NCBI GenBank assembly: GCA_027624235.1
Contig: JAQBYB010000014.1
Location: 1 to 51,464 of the forward strand
Direction of reading: 5' to 3'
DNA: 51,464 nucleotides
DNA from: Pseudomonadota bacterium
GTDB lineage: Bacteria > Pseudomonadota > Alphaproteobacteria > Rhodospirillales > Casp-alpha2
Of the stretch, positions 25,784 through 34,037 are shown piece after piece (the stretch's first letter is position 1; every line of letters begins with the position of its first letter). The notes under the pieces were generated by a model. That model was not told the origin of the DNA and did not search any database. It was given only the letters and a program-made list of their open reading frames with translations. Position numbers and translations under genes: made by a program.

Positions 25784-27487
25784 ATGAACGACACTCCGGC
25801 AAATCCACAATCGGCACGGATGCGGGCGGACCGCGACCGCTTTGTCGCGATGGCGTTTTGCTGGGCCGATGTCCTCATTGAATGCGACAGCGATGAAAAA
25901 ATCGTCTTTGCCGTCGGCCCGACGGCGCCCCTGACCGGCAAGAGCTTTTCCGATTTGATCGGGGTTGCCCTGGAACAAATCATCGACCCCGGCGACCTTT
26001 CCCTGGCCCGCGGCCTGTTGGCCATCCCGCGCAAGGCCGGCAGGATCGAAAATGCGGCGATTCGGCTCATCGGCGGCAAGAATGGCCCGCAGCCGGTCCT
26101 GTTCGCGGGGTATAAGCTGGATGAACTGGACAGCCATTACTTCATCGCTTTCCGCAACAGCCCCGCAGCCGGAAGGGACCGCAAGAAGGACGGCAATCGG
26201 GATTCCGAAACCGGCCTCCAGGATCCGATGAACTTTGCCGAAAGCCTGAAAGACGCGGTCGCCAACGGCGATATCGGTGAAGACAGCAAGTTAACCCTGA
26301 TCTCGCTGCCCGGTTACGAGGGCCTGCGCCAACGCATGGACGAGGAAAGCGAGCAAAAGCTCCTCGATACCCTGGGCACTTACCTGAATGCCAATTCCAC
26401 CGGCGGTGACATGGCCACCCGAGTCGGCGATGGGCGTTTCGGTCTGGTCCACGATAAAAGCGTCAATATCGATGCGGTCGAAAAACAGATCACCAAATTC
26501 TCCAAGGAGGCCGACCCCACCGGTGCGGGCGTCGAGGTCGAAGCGGCTACCCTTGAAATCGGCCAGGAAGACGTCAGCAAGGAAGACATCGCCAGCGGGC
26601 TCGGCTACACGCTGAGAATGTTCCAGAACGCCAAGGAAGGCGAAATCGACTTCGAAAACCTGGAATCATCCTTTTCCGGCCTGGTTTCCGAAACCGCCGA
26701 TCGGGTCAGGGAATTCAGGCGGCTGGTAGCCGCCGCCGATTTCGACGTCGCCTTCCACCCCATCCTCAACACCCTCACTGGCGAACCCCACCATTACGAG
26801 GCATTGGTCCGCTTCAAGAAGGACGGCAAGGGCGTGTCCCCCTATGAGACCATCACCTTCGCCGAGGAAGCCGGCCTGATCTCCGAATTCGACCTCGCCA
26901 TGGCGACCAAGGTCGTCAACCAACTGGCCAATATCCCGGACCGTTTTCAGGCCGCCATCAACATTTCCGGGTTTTCCGTCAGCAATGCCAAATACGTCGC
27001 CGGCCTGAAAGACCTTCTCGCCAAAAACCAGTGGGCGGCGGAACGGGTTCTTTTCGAGATCACCGAATCAGCGCGGATGGCCGACCTTGAGTCCGCCAAC
27101 GAATTTATCCAAATCCTGCGCAAGGACGGCTACGAAGTCTGCCTCGATGATTTCGGCGCCGGCGCCGCCAGCTTTCAATACCTCGCCACCCTGGATGTCG
27201 ACGTCGTTAAATTTGACGGCTCGGTGATCAAGGACGCCCAGAAGGTAGCCAAGGGAAGGGCCTTCCTCAAGGCGCTGACGCGGTTCTGCCGGGAACTGGG
27301 CGTCGAGACCATCGGCGAGATGGTCGACAGCCCCGAAGGCCTGGAATTTGTGCGCGAATGCGGCGTCCAATACGTTCAGGGCTTCCTGTTCGGCGAACCC
27401 AATACCAACATCCTGTCGTTCGGCAAGATGGACAAAAATGTCGAAAAGCTGTTCGGGAAAAAGACGACCCGGCGGGCGTTCGGCTAA
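25784..27487 (+). CDS. EAL-domain phosphodiesterase with N-terminal sensor and degenerate GGDEF-like region
   Basis: A 567-residue soluble protein. Residues 15-125 look like a PAS-type sensor (CWADVLIECDSDEKIVFAVG). Residues 150-290 may be a strongly degenerate GGDEF-like domain (ESEQKLLDTLGTYLNANS, then ATRVGDGRFGLVHDKS) without the GGDEF motif. Residues 310-555 are an EAL domain. It keeps the glutamate of YEALVRF, the Asn of AINISG, EITESAR, the DD pair in LDDFGAGAAS, Lys in VVKFDG, Glu in IGEMVDS and Gln in YVQGFLFGEP, so hydrolysis of cyclic di-GMP is expected. Loop 6 (normally DFGTGYSS) is altered to DFGAGAAS, which may change dimer-dependent control. The ribosome-binding site is weak. 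A tRNA-Glu fragment lies just downstream. Confidence 0.88.
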   Translation: MNDTPANPQSARMRADRDRFVAMAFCWADVLIECDSDEKIVFAVGPTAPLTGKSFSDLIGVALEQIIDPGDLSLARGLLAIPRKAGRIENAAIRLIGGKNGPQPVLFAGYKLDELDSHYFIAFRNSPAAGRDRKKDGNRDSETGLQDPMNFAESLKDAVANGDIGEDSKLTLISLPGYEGLRQRMDEESEQKLLDTLGTYLNANSTGGDMATRVGDGRFGLVHDKSVNIDAVEKQITKFSKEADPTGAGVEVEAATLEIGQEDVSKEDIASGLGYTLRMFQNAKEGEIDFENLESSFSGLVSETADRVREFRRLVAAADFDVAFHPILNTLTGEPHHYEALVRFKKDGKGVSPYETITFAEEAGLISEFDLAMATKVVNQLANIPDRFQAAINISGFSVSNAKYVAGLKDLLAKNQWAAERVLFEITESARMADLESANEFIQILRKDGYEVCLDDFGAGAASFQYLATLDVDVVKFDGSVIKDAQKVAKGRAFLKALTRFCRELGVETIGEMVDSPEGLEFVRECGVQYVQGFLFGEPNTNILSFGKMDKNVEKLFGKKTTRRAFG

Positions 27488-27545
27488 ACATCCTCCCGGC
27501 CCACGCCATCCGCGCGCTTTTTCTTTTCATGTATTGTTGGGCAAT

Positions 27546-27590
27546 TGGCGACCCCAACGGGATTCGAACCCGTGTTGCCGGCGTGAAAGG
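27546..27590 (-). pseudogene. 3' fragment of tRNA-Glu (att-like direct repeat)
   Basis: These 45 bases are identical to 32384-32428, the part of tRNA-Glu from the CCA end to the 5' edge of the anticodon loop. The 5' half (D arm, acceptor 5' strand) is absent, so no tRNA can form. Both copies have the same orientation. Identity ends abruptly on both sides. Confidence 0.9.
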
Positions 27591-27758
27591 ATGCAACGCA
27601 CCCATTACAATACTCATGCCCACAATATAATACTTTGAGCCGCCTAACGCCGACGGGTCACTTGCCGGGCAAGTTCGGTCCCTCGTTCGGAACGTCTCAA
27701 GACATTGGTGAATTCACCCCTCGCAAAATTATCCCGAAAAAAAGATGCCATAATTCCC

Positions 27759-27787
27759 TTGACTTTAGTATGGGCATGTTAGATTAT
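27759..27787 (+). promoter_or_regulatory. Sigma-70 promoter of the ferric transporter operon
   Basis: TTGACT (27759-27764), 17-base spacer, GATTAT (27782-27787). The predicted start falls at about 27794, inside the Fur-like box. Confidence 0.6.
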
Positions 27788-27792
27788 TACAA

Positions 27793-27809
27793 TTGAGAAT
27801 GCGTCGCAA
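27793..27809. promoter_or_regulatory. Fur-like box over the fbp transcription start
   Basis: TTGAGAATGCGTCGCAA matches 14 of 17 positions of the dyad TTGAGAAT-G-ATTCTCAA, with a complete left half-site. It lies a few bases after the -10 element, so a bound repressor would block transcription. Iron-responsive repression of the transporter fits. In alphaproteobacteria the regulator could be Fur/Mur or Irr. Confidence 0.55.
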
Positions 27810-27874
27810 TATCAATAATCCCTTTGCGGGCGCAAAGTTGACTTTCAAGAAACCAACACCATGGGATTAAAAAA

Positions 27875-28909
27875 ATGAAGTTAAAAATAACATTAGCGTC
27901 AATGATCATCGGCGCCGCATCCGCGATGGCGGCCACCGCAAGCGGCGCCGCCGCCGCGGAGGTTAATATTTATTCGGAGCGCCAACCATACCTGATGAAG
28001 CCGCTGCTGGATGCCTTTACCCACAAGACCGGGGTCAAGGTCAACATGGTGTATATAACAAAAGGCATGCTGGAACGGCTCAAGGCCGAGGCCGCCAATA
28101 GCCCTGCCGATCTTGTGCTTACTTCCGATATCGGCAACATCCACAACCTGGTCGCCGCCGGGTTGCTTCAGCCCAGCCAATCGAAGGTCCTGGAGAGCAA
28201 TGTGCCGGCCCAGTTCCGTCACCCGCAGGGTTTGTGGTACGGGTTGACGACGCGGGCGCGGGTCATTTTCGCGCACAAAAAGCGGGTCAAGCCGGGCGAG
28301 GTCGCGACCTACGAGGATCTGGCCAAACCGCACATGAAGGGACGCGTCTGCATCCGGTCCGGCAAGCACGCCTATAATGTCTCCCTGCTGGCCTGGATGA
28401 TTGCGCGTAAAGGCGAAGCCGCCGCTGAAACCTGGGCCCAGGGGCTCAAGGCCAATCTGGTCCGCAAGCCGCAAGGCAACGACCGCGCCCAGGTCAAGGC
28501 CGTCTATCAAGGCGAATGCGACGTGGCGCTGGGCAACACCTATTACATGGGCAAGATGATGACCAACGAGAAAAACCCGGAACAGAAAAAGTGGGCAGCC
28601 TCGGTCAATCTGATTTTCCCCAACCAGAAGGACAGCGGCACCCACGTCAACATCTCCGGCGCCGGCATTACCTCCAGCGCCAAGAACAAGGCGGGCGCCG
28701 TCAAGCTGGTTGAGTTTCTGAGCGGCGATGCGGCGCAGAAAATCTATGCCGAAGACAACTTCGAATACCCGATCAAGGCGGGGGCCAAACTGCACCCCAC
28801 CGTCGCCGGCTGGGGAAATTTCAAGGCCGACGATACGTTCCTGTTCAAGATCGCCGAGAATCGCGCCAAGGCGACCCGGATCATGGACAAGGTTCGGTTC
28901 AATAACTAA
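27875..28909 (+). CDS. fbpA: Ferric-iron ABC transporter, periplasmic binding protein
   Basis: A 344-residue precursor: signal peptide (residues 1-27, cleavage after AAA before EVNIYSERQ), then a type II periplasmic binding protein of the FbpA/FutA class. VNIYSERQPYLMKPLLDAF opens the mature part. The iron-binding tyrosine pair is in GNTYYMGKMM near residue 228. DSGTHVNISGAGI and the C-terminal FEYPIKAGAKLHP are conserved in the group. It delivers Fe(III) to the permease FbpB. The promoter has a Fur-like box, so it should be induced by iron starvation. It is the first gene of fbpABC. Confidence 0.92.
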   Translation: MKLKITLASMIIGAASAMAATASGAAAAEVNIYSERQPYLMKPLLDAFTHKTGVKVNMVYITKGMLERLKAEAANSPADLVLTSDIGNIHNLVAAGLLQPSQSKVLESNVPAQFRHPQGLWYGLTTRARVIFAHKKRVKPGEVATYEDLAKPHMKGRVCIRSGKHAYNVSLLAWMIARKGEAAAETWAQGLKANLVRKPQGNDRAQVKAVYQGECDVALGNTYYMGKMMTNEKNPEQKKWAASVNLIFPNQKDSGTHVNISGAGITSSAKNKAGAVKLVEFLSGDAAQKIYAEDNFEYPIKAGAKLHPTVAGWGNFKADDTFLFKIAENRAKATRIMDKVRFNN

Positions 28910-28926
28910 TGGATAAAATTTGACTT

Positions 28927-30651
28927 ATGACGACTGAGGCAGCAGTGGCTTCAACGATTCCCATGGCCAAAAGAGAAATTTGGTCCTGGCTTAACGTGTG
29001 GAGCGTCGGAACCGTTCTGATCGCCCTGTTGATGACGGTGCCGATCGTGGCCGTCCTTTATATCGGCCTGACGCCCGGCGATGCGATCTGGTCGCATCTG
29101 ATGTCCACGGTTCTGCCGGGATACATCACCACCACTTTATTGCTGATGATTGGCGTCGGCATCGGCACGTTGGTCATCGGCGTCGGCTCGGCCTGGCTGG
29201 TCAGCACCTGTCGGTTTCCGGGCAAGCGCATGTTCGAATGGGCGCTGTTGCTGCCGATGGCGATGCCGGCCTATGTGATCGCTTACGTCTATACCGACAT
29301 TCTGGAATATGCCGGCCCGGTGCAGGTCTTGTTACGGGAAATGTTCGGATGGACGACAAAACGGGAATACTGGTTCCCGGAAATTCGCTCCCTCGGCGGC
29401 GCCGCGTCAATGATGACGTTGGTGTTGTACCCGTATGTCTATCTGCTGTCGCGGGCCGCGTTTATGGAGCAATCGGTGTGCGTGCTGGAAGCCAGCCGGG
29501 TGCTTGGCCGCGGTCCGTGGCAGAGCTTCTTTGCCGTCGCCCTGCCCCTTGCGCGCCCGGCCATCGTCATCGGCGTGTCGCTGGTATTGATGGAAACGCT
29601 CAACGATTTTGGCACCGTCGACTTTTTCGCCGTCGGCACCTTCACCTTGGGCATCTATGACGTCTGGCTGAACATGAACAACGTCGCCGGCGCCGCGCAA
29701 CTGGCCGGGATGATGCTGTTTTTCGTTATCTTCCTGGTGCTGGCGGAACGCTTTGGTCGGCGCAAGCAACGCTTCCACCACACCACGTCGAAATATAAAG
29801 CCCTGCCCGGCTACGAATTGCAGGGTTGGGCCAGGCGCGCGGCCATTTTCGGCTGCGCGTTGCCGGTGGTGTTCGGCTTTGTCCTGCCGGCGATGGTGCT
29901 GAGCGGGTACGCGGTGATCCATTTCGAGGCCGCCGCCAATGCCGACGTGCTTCGCTTTGCCGGAAACAGCGTCATGCTGTCCGCCCTGGCGGCGGTATTG
30001 GCGCTCGCCATCGGAATTTTCATGGCCTACGCGGTGCGGCTTCGCAAGGAGCGCATCGTTACCTTCATGGCCCGGTTCGCCAGCCTCGGCTATGCTATTC
30101 CAGGATCGGTTCTCGCCGTCGGCGTTCTGGTCAGCCTGGGCGCCATCGACAACGGCATCGACGGCTTCATGCGCCGAAATTTCAGCCTTTCGACGGGCTT
30201 GCTGTTCAGCGGCACCATCGCCGCCGTGACCTTCGGCTATCTGGTCCGCTTCCTGGCGCTATCGTTCGGCAGCGTCGAGGCCAGCCTCAATAATATTACG
30301 CCGAGCATGGATGGCGCCGCCGCCAGCCTCGGCCATTCGCCGTTTAGCACGCTCCGGCGCATCCATATTCCGCTGATCCGGGGCAGCGCCTTGACGGCGG
30401 CAATCATGGTCTTCGTCGACTGCATGAAGGAATTGCCGATGACGGTGATCCTGAGGCCGTTCAATTTTCAAACGCTGGCGACGTATGTGCATCAATACGC
30501 CTCCGACGAACAATTGGGCGAAGCGTCCCTGGCGGCGTTGGCCATCGTCGGTTTTGGCATTTTGCCGGTTATTGTGCTTAGCTTCGCCATTACCACGTCG
30601 CGGCCCGGTCAGTATGTGCCGGGGTATTCTGCAGAGGAGCCAGCCTCGTGA
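28927..30651 (+). CDS. fbpB: Ferric-iron ABC transporter permease
   Basis: A 574-residue inner-membrane protein with about twelve membrane spans in two BPD_transp_1 halves, the fused form typical of FbpB. The coupling EAA loops are visible as EASRVLGRGPWQSFFAVALPLARPA near residue 195 and DGAAASLGHSPFSTLRRIHIPLIR near residue 470; both end in the expected P-L-RP/RG pattern. It begins 17 bp after fbpA and its stop overlaps the fbpC start (GTGA). Confidence 0.92.
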   Translation: MTTEAAVASTIPMAKREIWSWLNVWSVGTVLIALLMTVPIVAVLYIGLTPGDAIWSHLMSTVLPGYITTTLLLMIGVGIGTLVIGVGSAWLVSTCRFPGKRMFEWALLLPMAMPAYVIAYVYTDILEYAGPVQVLLREMFGWTTKREYWFPEIRSLGGAASMMTLVLYPYVYLLSRAAFMEQSVCVLEASRVLGRGPWQSFFAVALPLARPAIVIGVSLVLMETLNDFGTVDFFAVGTFTLGIYDVWLNMNNVAGAAQLAGMMLFFVIFLVLAERFGRRKQRFHHTTSKYKALPGYELQGWARRAAIFGCALPVVFGFVLPAMVLSGYAVIHFEAAANADVLRFAGNSVMLSALAAVLALAIGIFMAYAVRLRKERIVTFMARFASLGYAIPGSVLAVGVLVSLGAIDNGIDGFMRRNFSLSTGLLFSGTIAAVTFGYLVRFLALSFGSVEASLNNITPSMDGAAASLGHSPFSTLRRIHIPLIRGSALTAAIMVFVDCMKELPMTVILRPFNFQTLATYVHQYASDEQLGEASLAALAIVGFGILPVIVLSFAITTSRPGQYVPGYSAEEPAS

Positions 30652-31784
30652 AGGGACTTCATGTCATCGGTGTGTCCCATGCCTATGGGAACAACAAGGT
30701 TCTGAATAACGTCTCCTTGATGATTCCGGCCGGTGAATTGGTTTGTTTGCTAGGCCCGTCCGGATCAGGAAAAACCACGTTGTTGCGCCTTGCCGCCGGG
30801 CTTGAACGCCTGCAGCAAGGCGAAATCCTCATCAATGACGAGGTCGTCGCCAACGCCAAAATGCACCTGCCGCCCGAACACCGGGGTATCGGCCTGATGT
30901 TCCAGGAATATGCCCTGTTCCCGCACCTTTCCATCATCGACAACGTCACCTTCGGCCTCGACGGCCAACCCAAAGACAAAGCGCACCGCCGAGCCATGGA
31001 GATGCTGGATCAGGTCGGCATGACCGCCTACGCCGAAAGCTACCCACACATGCTGTCGGGCGGCCAACAGCAACGCATCGCGCTGGCCAGGGCACTGGCG
31101 CCGGAACCGAAACTTTTATTGCTGGATGAGCCCTATTCCGGTTTGGACACCAATCTGCGTGGCCAGATTCGCGAAGACACCTTGAGCGTTCTCAAAGCCA
31201 GCGGCGTCGCCACCGTGATGGTGACCCACGATCCGGAGGAAGCCATGTTCATGGCCGACCGGATCAAAATTCTGGGAAACAACGGACGCATCCTTCAGGC
31301 AGGCAGGCCCCACGACATCTATTATCACCCGCAGCATGAATTCGTCGCCAAATTGTTTGGCCTGATGAACCGGTTCGAGAGCGTCGTCAAAGACGGGCAT
31401 GTAGACATTCCGCTTGGCCGCATCCCGGCCAAGGGTCTGGAGAATGGCCGCAAGGTCGCGGTTCTGGTCCGCCCCGAGGGCGTCACCCTAACGAGCAACG
31501 GCGGCGCAAAATCCGCGGCGGGCGCCCCGTTAGAGGTGGTATCAACGCATCTTCTCGGCCACGACAACATCGTCCGCGTGGCGTTGACCGCCGACAACGT
31601 GCCGGCAAGTGAACGAGATGTCTACGTCCGTATTCACCACACGTTTGAACCGGAACTGAGCCAGCAAATTACCGCCGGCATTGATCCTGAATACGCCTTT
31701 ATTTTCCCCACGGATGAAGAAGGTGAATCGACGGGAACCGGCAACCGGCTTTTGTCGGTGTCTCAACCCGAAGCAGCGGAATAA
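30648..31784 (+). CDS. fbpC: Ferric-iron ABC transporter ATP-binding protein
   Basis: A 378-residue ABC ATPase starting at GTG 30648, with GAGGAG nine bases upstream and a 4-bp overlap with fbpB. It has Walker A GPSGSGKTTLLRL, Q-loop MFQEYALFPHL, signature LSGGQQQRIALARAL, Walker B LLLLDEPYSGLD and the switch VMVTHDPEEA. The C-terminal 130 residues are a TOBE-type regulatory domain (VLVRPEGVTLTSNGG), as in FbpC and PotA. The pathway assignment comes from its neighbours. Confidence 0.92.
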   Translation: MKGLHVIGVSHAYGNNKVLNNVSLMIPAGELVCLLGPSGSGKTTLLRLAAGLERLQQGEILINDEVVANAKMHLPPEHRGIGLMFQEYALFPHLSIIDNVTFGLDGQPKDKAHRRAMEMLDQVGMTAYAESYPHMLSGGQQQRIALARALAPEPKLLLLDEPYSGLDTNLRGQIREDTLSVLKASGVATVMVTHDPEEAMFMADRIKILGNNGRILQAGRPHDIYYHPQHEFVAKLFGLMNRFESVVKDGHVDIPLGRIPAKGLENGRKVAVLVRPEGVTLTSNGGAKSAAGAPLEVVSTHLLGHDNIVRVALTADNVPASERDVYVRIHHTFEPELSQQITAGIDPEYAFIFPTDEEGESTGTGNRLLSVSQPEAAE

Positions 31785-31840
31785 TTTTATCTTAACCGAT
31801 ACGGCGGTATAATCGTCGCGACGAATAGAAGGAAATCGAC

Positions 31841-32254
31841 ATGGTAGAGCTGACCTCGTCATTCATGCTGGACTATGAGACCCTCGACAGGGACCACCAG
31901 CGTTTAGCCGACATCGTAAATCTGATCGTCGGTGCCATCGACGGCGACGAAGGCGAAAAATGCGAAGATCTGGTCATTGATTTCGTTAAATCAGCCAAAG
32001 CTCATTTTGCCAAGGAAGAAGCGCTGCTCGCCAAGGTCGGCTTTCCCAATGTCAAACGGCACCATGACCATCACGAAAGTCTGAATTTCAAGATGGAACA
32101 CCTGATCGAATTCGCCAAAAACGCGGGGGATAACAAATTGGCCCGCGACAGTCTGCGCAAGGAACTGGTGTTTTTCCTGATGGATGACATCATCACCGCG
32201 GATATGGATTTCAAGAACTTCATCGAAAAAAAATCGAATGCTGAAAAGACCTGA
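31841..32254 (+). CDS. Bacteriohemerythrin with one ligand histidine replaced
   Basis: A 137-residue four-helix bundle, single-domain hemerythrin. The di-iron ligands are the His of RDHQRL near residue 19, HFAKEE (H-x3-E), HHDHH (H-x3-H), and the last helix, which should read H-x4-D but here reads D-x4-D (DDIITAD). Six of the seven usual ligands are thus kept and one His is an Asp, which may alter O2 binding or favour an oxidase-like or iron-storage role. AAGGA precedes ATG 31841, and a perfect TATAAT (31808-31813) lies upstream but lacks a good -35. It is 57 bp from fbpC and may be read from the iron-regulated operon. Confidence 0.87.
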   Translation: MVELTSSFMLDYETLDRDHQRLADIVNLIVGAIDGDEGEKCEDLVIDFVKSAKAHFAKEEALLAKVGFPNVKRHHDHHESLNFKMEHLIEFAKNAGDNKLARDSLRKELVFFLMDDIITADMDFKNFIEKKSNAEKT

Positions 32255-32383
32255 TCTGCTTATTTTGAGCCCCAAGTCCGCCGCTTCGAAGTCTCTCAAA
32301 AACAAGAACCGGTAGCCAAAGGCCACGAGCCCCGGGAAAAGGCGTCATAGGCGAAACCAAAATGTTCCGCAAAGTTCCGAAAG

Positions 32384-32459
32384 TGGCGACCCCAACGGGA
32401 TTCGAACCCGTGTTGCCGGCGTGAAAGGCCAGTGTCCTAGGCCTCTAGACGATGGGGTC
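32384..32459 (-). tRNA. tRNA-Glu (anticodon TTC)
   Basis: A full 76-base cloverleaf on the - strand. The acceptor GACCCCA pairs with TGGGGTC, the discriminator is G and CCA is encoded. The anticodon stem CTGGC/GCCGG holds the loop CTTTCAC, and the T arm is CACGGGTTCGAATCCCGTT. Its 3' 45 bases recur at 27546. Confidence 0.97.
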
Positions 32460-32488
32460 GCAGAGGGCCTTCGATCAGGAAAGGAGTT

Positions 32489-32515
32489 GGTATACGCCCC
32501 AGCCGAAATTATCAA
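32489..32515 (-). promoter_or_regulatory. Probable promoter of tRNA-Glu
   Basis: On the - strand TTGATA (32515-32510), a short 15-base spacer and TATACC (32494-32489), about 30 bases before the tRNA 5' end. Confidence 0.4.
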
Positions 32516-32572
32516 GCCCCCAGTACCATACATCGGCACATACTTGGTGGCCTACTTTTGGGTAATATTCGC

Positions 32573-32592
32573 CCTACCCGTTAGCGGGTAGG
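32573..32592. promoter_or_regulatory. Perfect 8-bp hairpin with TTAG loop upstream of pfp
   Basis: CCTACCCG (32573-32580), TTAG, CGGGTAGG (32585-32592). No T-run follows on either strand, so it is not a standard terminator. It may be an operator or leader structure of the downstream phosphofructokinase gene. Confidence 0.4.
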
Positions 32593-32663
32593 CAGAGCAG
32601 CAACGGTCATTTATAAAACCATCCAGCGGTTATTTTCGCCAAAATTTTTAAAGGAAGGCCTGC

Positions 32664-33899
32664 ATGTCAAAAACCAATATCCTGATCGCCCAGGGCGGCG
32701 GGCCGACGGCGGTCATCAATGAATCCCTGGTCGGCGCGGTCCTGGAATCGCGCGGCTTCGACAACACCGGGTCGGTCTACGGCGCCTTTCACGGCGTCAG
32801 CGGCATCGTCAACGAGGACTTCATCAACCTCGGCCTGGAAAGCACCGAAAACCTGGAAAATGTCGCCAAGACGCCGTGCTCGGCGCTGGGCTCGACCCGC
32901 GACAAGCCCGACCAGAAATACTGCCAGGATATTTTCAAGGTCCTCAAGGCGCATGACATCGGCACCTTCTTTTACATCGGCGGCAACGATTCATCGGATA
33001 CGCTGCGCATCCTCGCCGAAGAAGCGGTCGGCGCCGATTACCCATTGCGCTGCATCCACATCCCCAAGACCATCGACAACGACCTCACCGTCAACGACCA
33101 CACGCCGGGCTACCCATCAGCGGCGAAATTCGTGGCCAGCGCCTTCGCCGGGGTTAACCTGGACAACCGGGCGCTCCAGGGCGTTTACGTCGGCGTCGTC
33201 ATGGGCCGTCATGCCGGGTTCCTGACCGCGGCGGCGGCCTTGGGCCGCAAGTACGACGATGACGGCCCGCACCTGATTTACCTGCCCGAACGCAATTTCT
33301 CCATGGATACCTTGATCCGCGACGTGAAGGCCACCCAGGACAAGTTCGGCCGTTGCGTCATCGCGGTGTCGGAAGGCATCCACGATGATAGCGGCGCGCC
33401 CATCGTCACCAAACTGGCCAAGGACGTCGAAAAAGACGCCCACGGCAACATTCAGCTTTCCGGCACCGGCGCCCTGGCCGACCTGTTGTGCGACGCCATC
33501 CGCGAAGGCACCGGCCAAAAACGCGTGCGCGGCGATACCTTCGGCTATTTGCAGCGCTCCTTCATGGGCTGCGTGTCCGACGTCGATCAGATGGAATCCC
33601 GCGCCGTCGGCGTCGAGGCCGCCCGCTTCGCCCACGACGGCGCCCAGGGCGTTAAGCGCGACGGCACCGTGACCATTCAACGTACCGGCAGCGGCGACAG
33701 CTACGCCGTCGAATACAAGCTCAGCAAACTTGAAGACGTCGCCGGCAAGACCAAGGTCATGGCCGACGAATTCATCGCCGATTCCAATTGTGACATCACC
33801 GGGGCCTTCGTCGATTACCTGAAACCGCTGCTCGGCTCCGGCATGCCCGAGCCCTACCGGCTGGAGGCCGAACGGGTCGGAAAAATCCTCGATCGGTAG
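32664..33899 (+). CDS. pfp: 6-phosphofructokinase, pyrophosphate-dependent type
   Basis: A 411-residue PfkA-superfamily enzyme that phosphorylates fructose 6-phosphate. Two sequence markers favour PPi over ATP as donor. The phosphate-donor loop reads GGNDSSDT (ATP enzymes have GGDGS), and the catalytic motif is PKTIDNDL with Lys (ATP enzymes have PGTIDND). The N-terminus ILIAQGGGPTAVINESLVG and the substrate motif VVMGRHAGFLTAA are complete. PPi enzymes run reversibly and spare ATP; fructose-1,6-bisphosphatase GlpX is also encoded in the window. AAGGAAGG precedes ATG 32664. A perfect hairpin lies upstream. Confidence 0.9.
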   Translation: MSKTNILIAQGGGPTAVINESLVGAVLESRGFDNTGSVYGAFHGVSGIVNEDFINLGLESTENLENVAKTPCSALGSTRDKPDQKYCQDIFKVLKAHDIGTFFYIGGNDSSDTLRILAEEAVGADYPLRCIHIPKTIDNDLTVNDHTPGYPSAAKFVASAFAGVNLDNRALQGVYVGVVMGRHAGFLTAAAALGRKYDDDGPHLIYLPERNFSMDTLIRDVKATQDKFGRCVIAVSEGIHDDSGAPIVTKLAKDVEKDAHGNIQLSGTGALADLLCDAIREGTGQKRVRGDTFGYLQRSFMGCVSDVDQMESRAVGVEAARFAHDGAQGVKRDGTVTIQRTGSGDSYAVEYKLSKLEDVAGKTKVMADEFIADSNCDITGAFVDYLKPLLGSGMPEPYRLEAERVGKILDR

Positions 33900-34037
33900 A
33901 CCACGCCCCGAACCCAAACGTTTGACCTTTGTTAAGGCATCCGGCGGCGCCGGCGTCCATGGTCCCCCGACCACAAGACGGGACAGTTTGAGCATGGCCG
34001 GCCTGTCCCATTGGCGAAACCGTAAAGGGATTCATCG

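Larger units (their letters stand above)
27546..32428. mobile_element. Candidate tRNA-Glu-targeted islet carrying iron genes
   Basis: The 4.9-kb segment lies on the 3' side of a complete tRNA-Glu. It is bounded at the far end by a direct 45-bp copy of the tRNA's 3' part that stops at the anticodon loop, the crossover point used by many tyrosine integrases. Contents are fbpABC-type ferric transporter genes and a hemerythrin. No integrase or mobility gene is present, and codon use looks like the rest of the window. If it is an island it is therefore old or has lost its integrase. Excision capacity is not claimed. Confidence 0.4.

Noticed and set aside
27267-27623. Frame containing FTPATRVRIPLGSP near the tRNA-Glu fragment, with a similar one at 32345-32539
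   Set aside because: These are the well-known false translations of tRNA-Glu sequence. The overlapping EAL gene is the real coding region.
27861-27878. Five-codon upstream frame (ATG GGA ...) overlapping the fbpA start as ATGA
   Set aside because: It has no ribosome-binding site of its own and is too short to judge.
27546-32428. Integrase or transposase inside the tRNA-Glu-bounded segment
   Set aside because: I read both strands for catalytic motifs of tyrosine or serine recombinases and DDE transposases and found none; all long frames are the transporter genes, the hemerythrin or their shadows.
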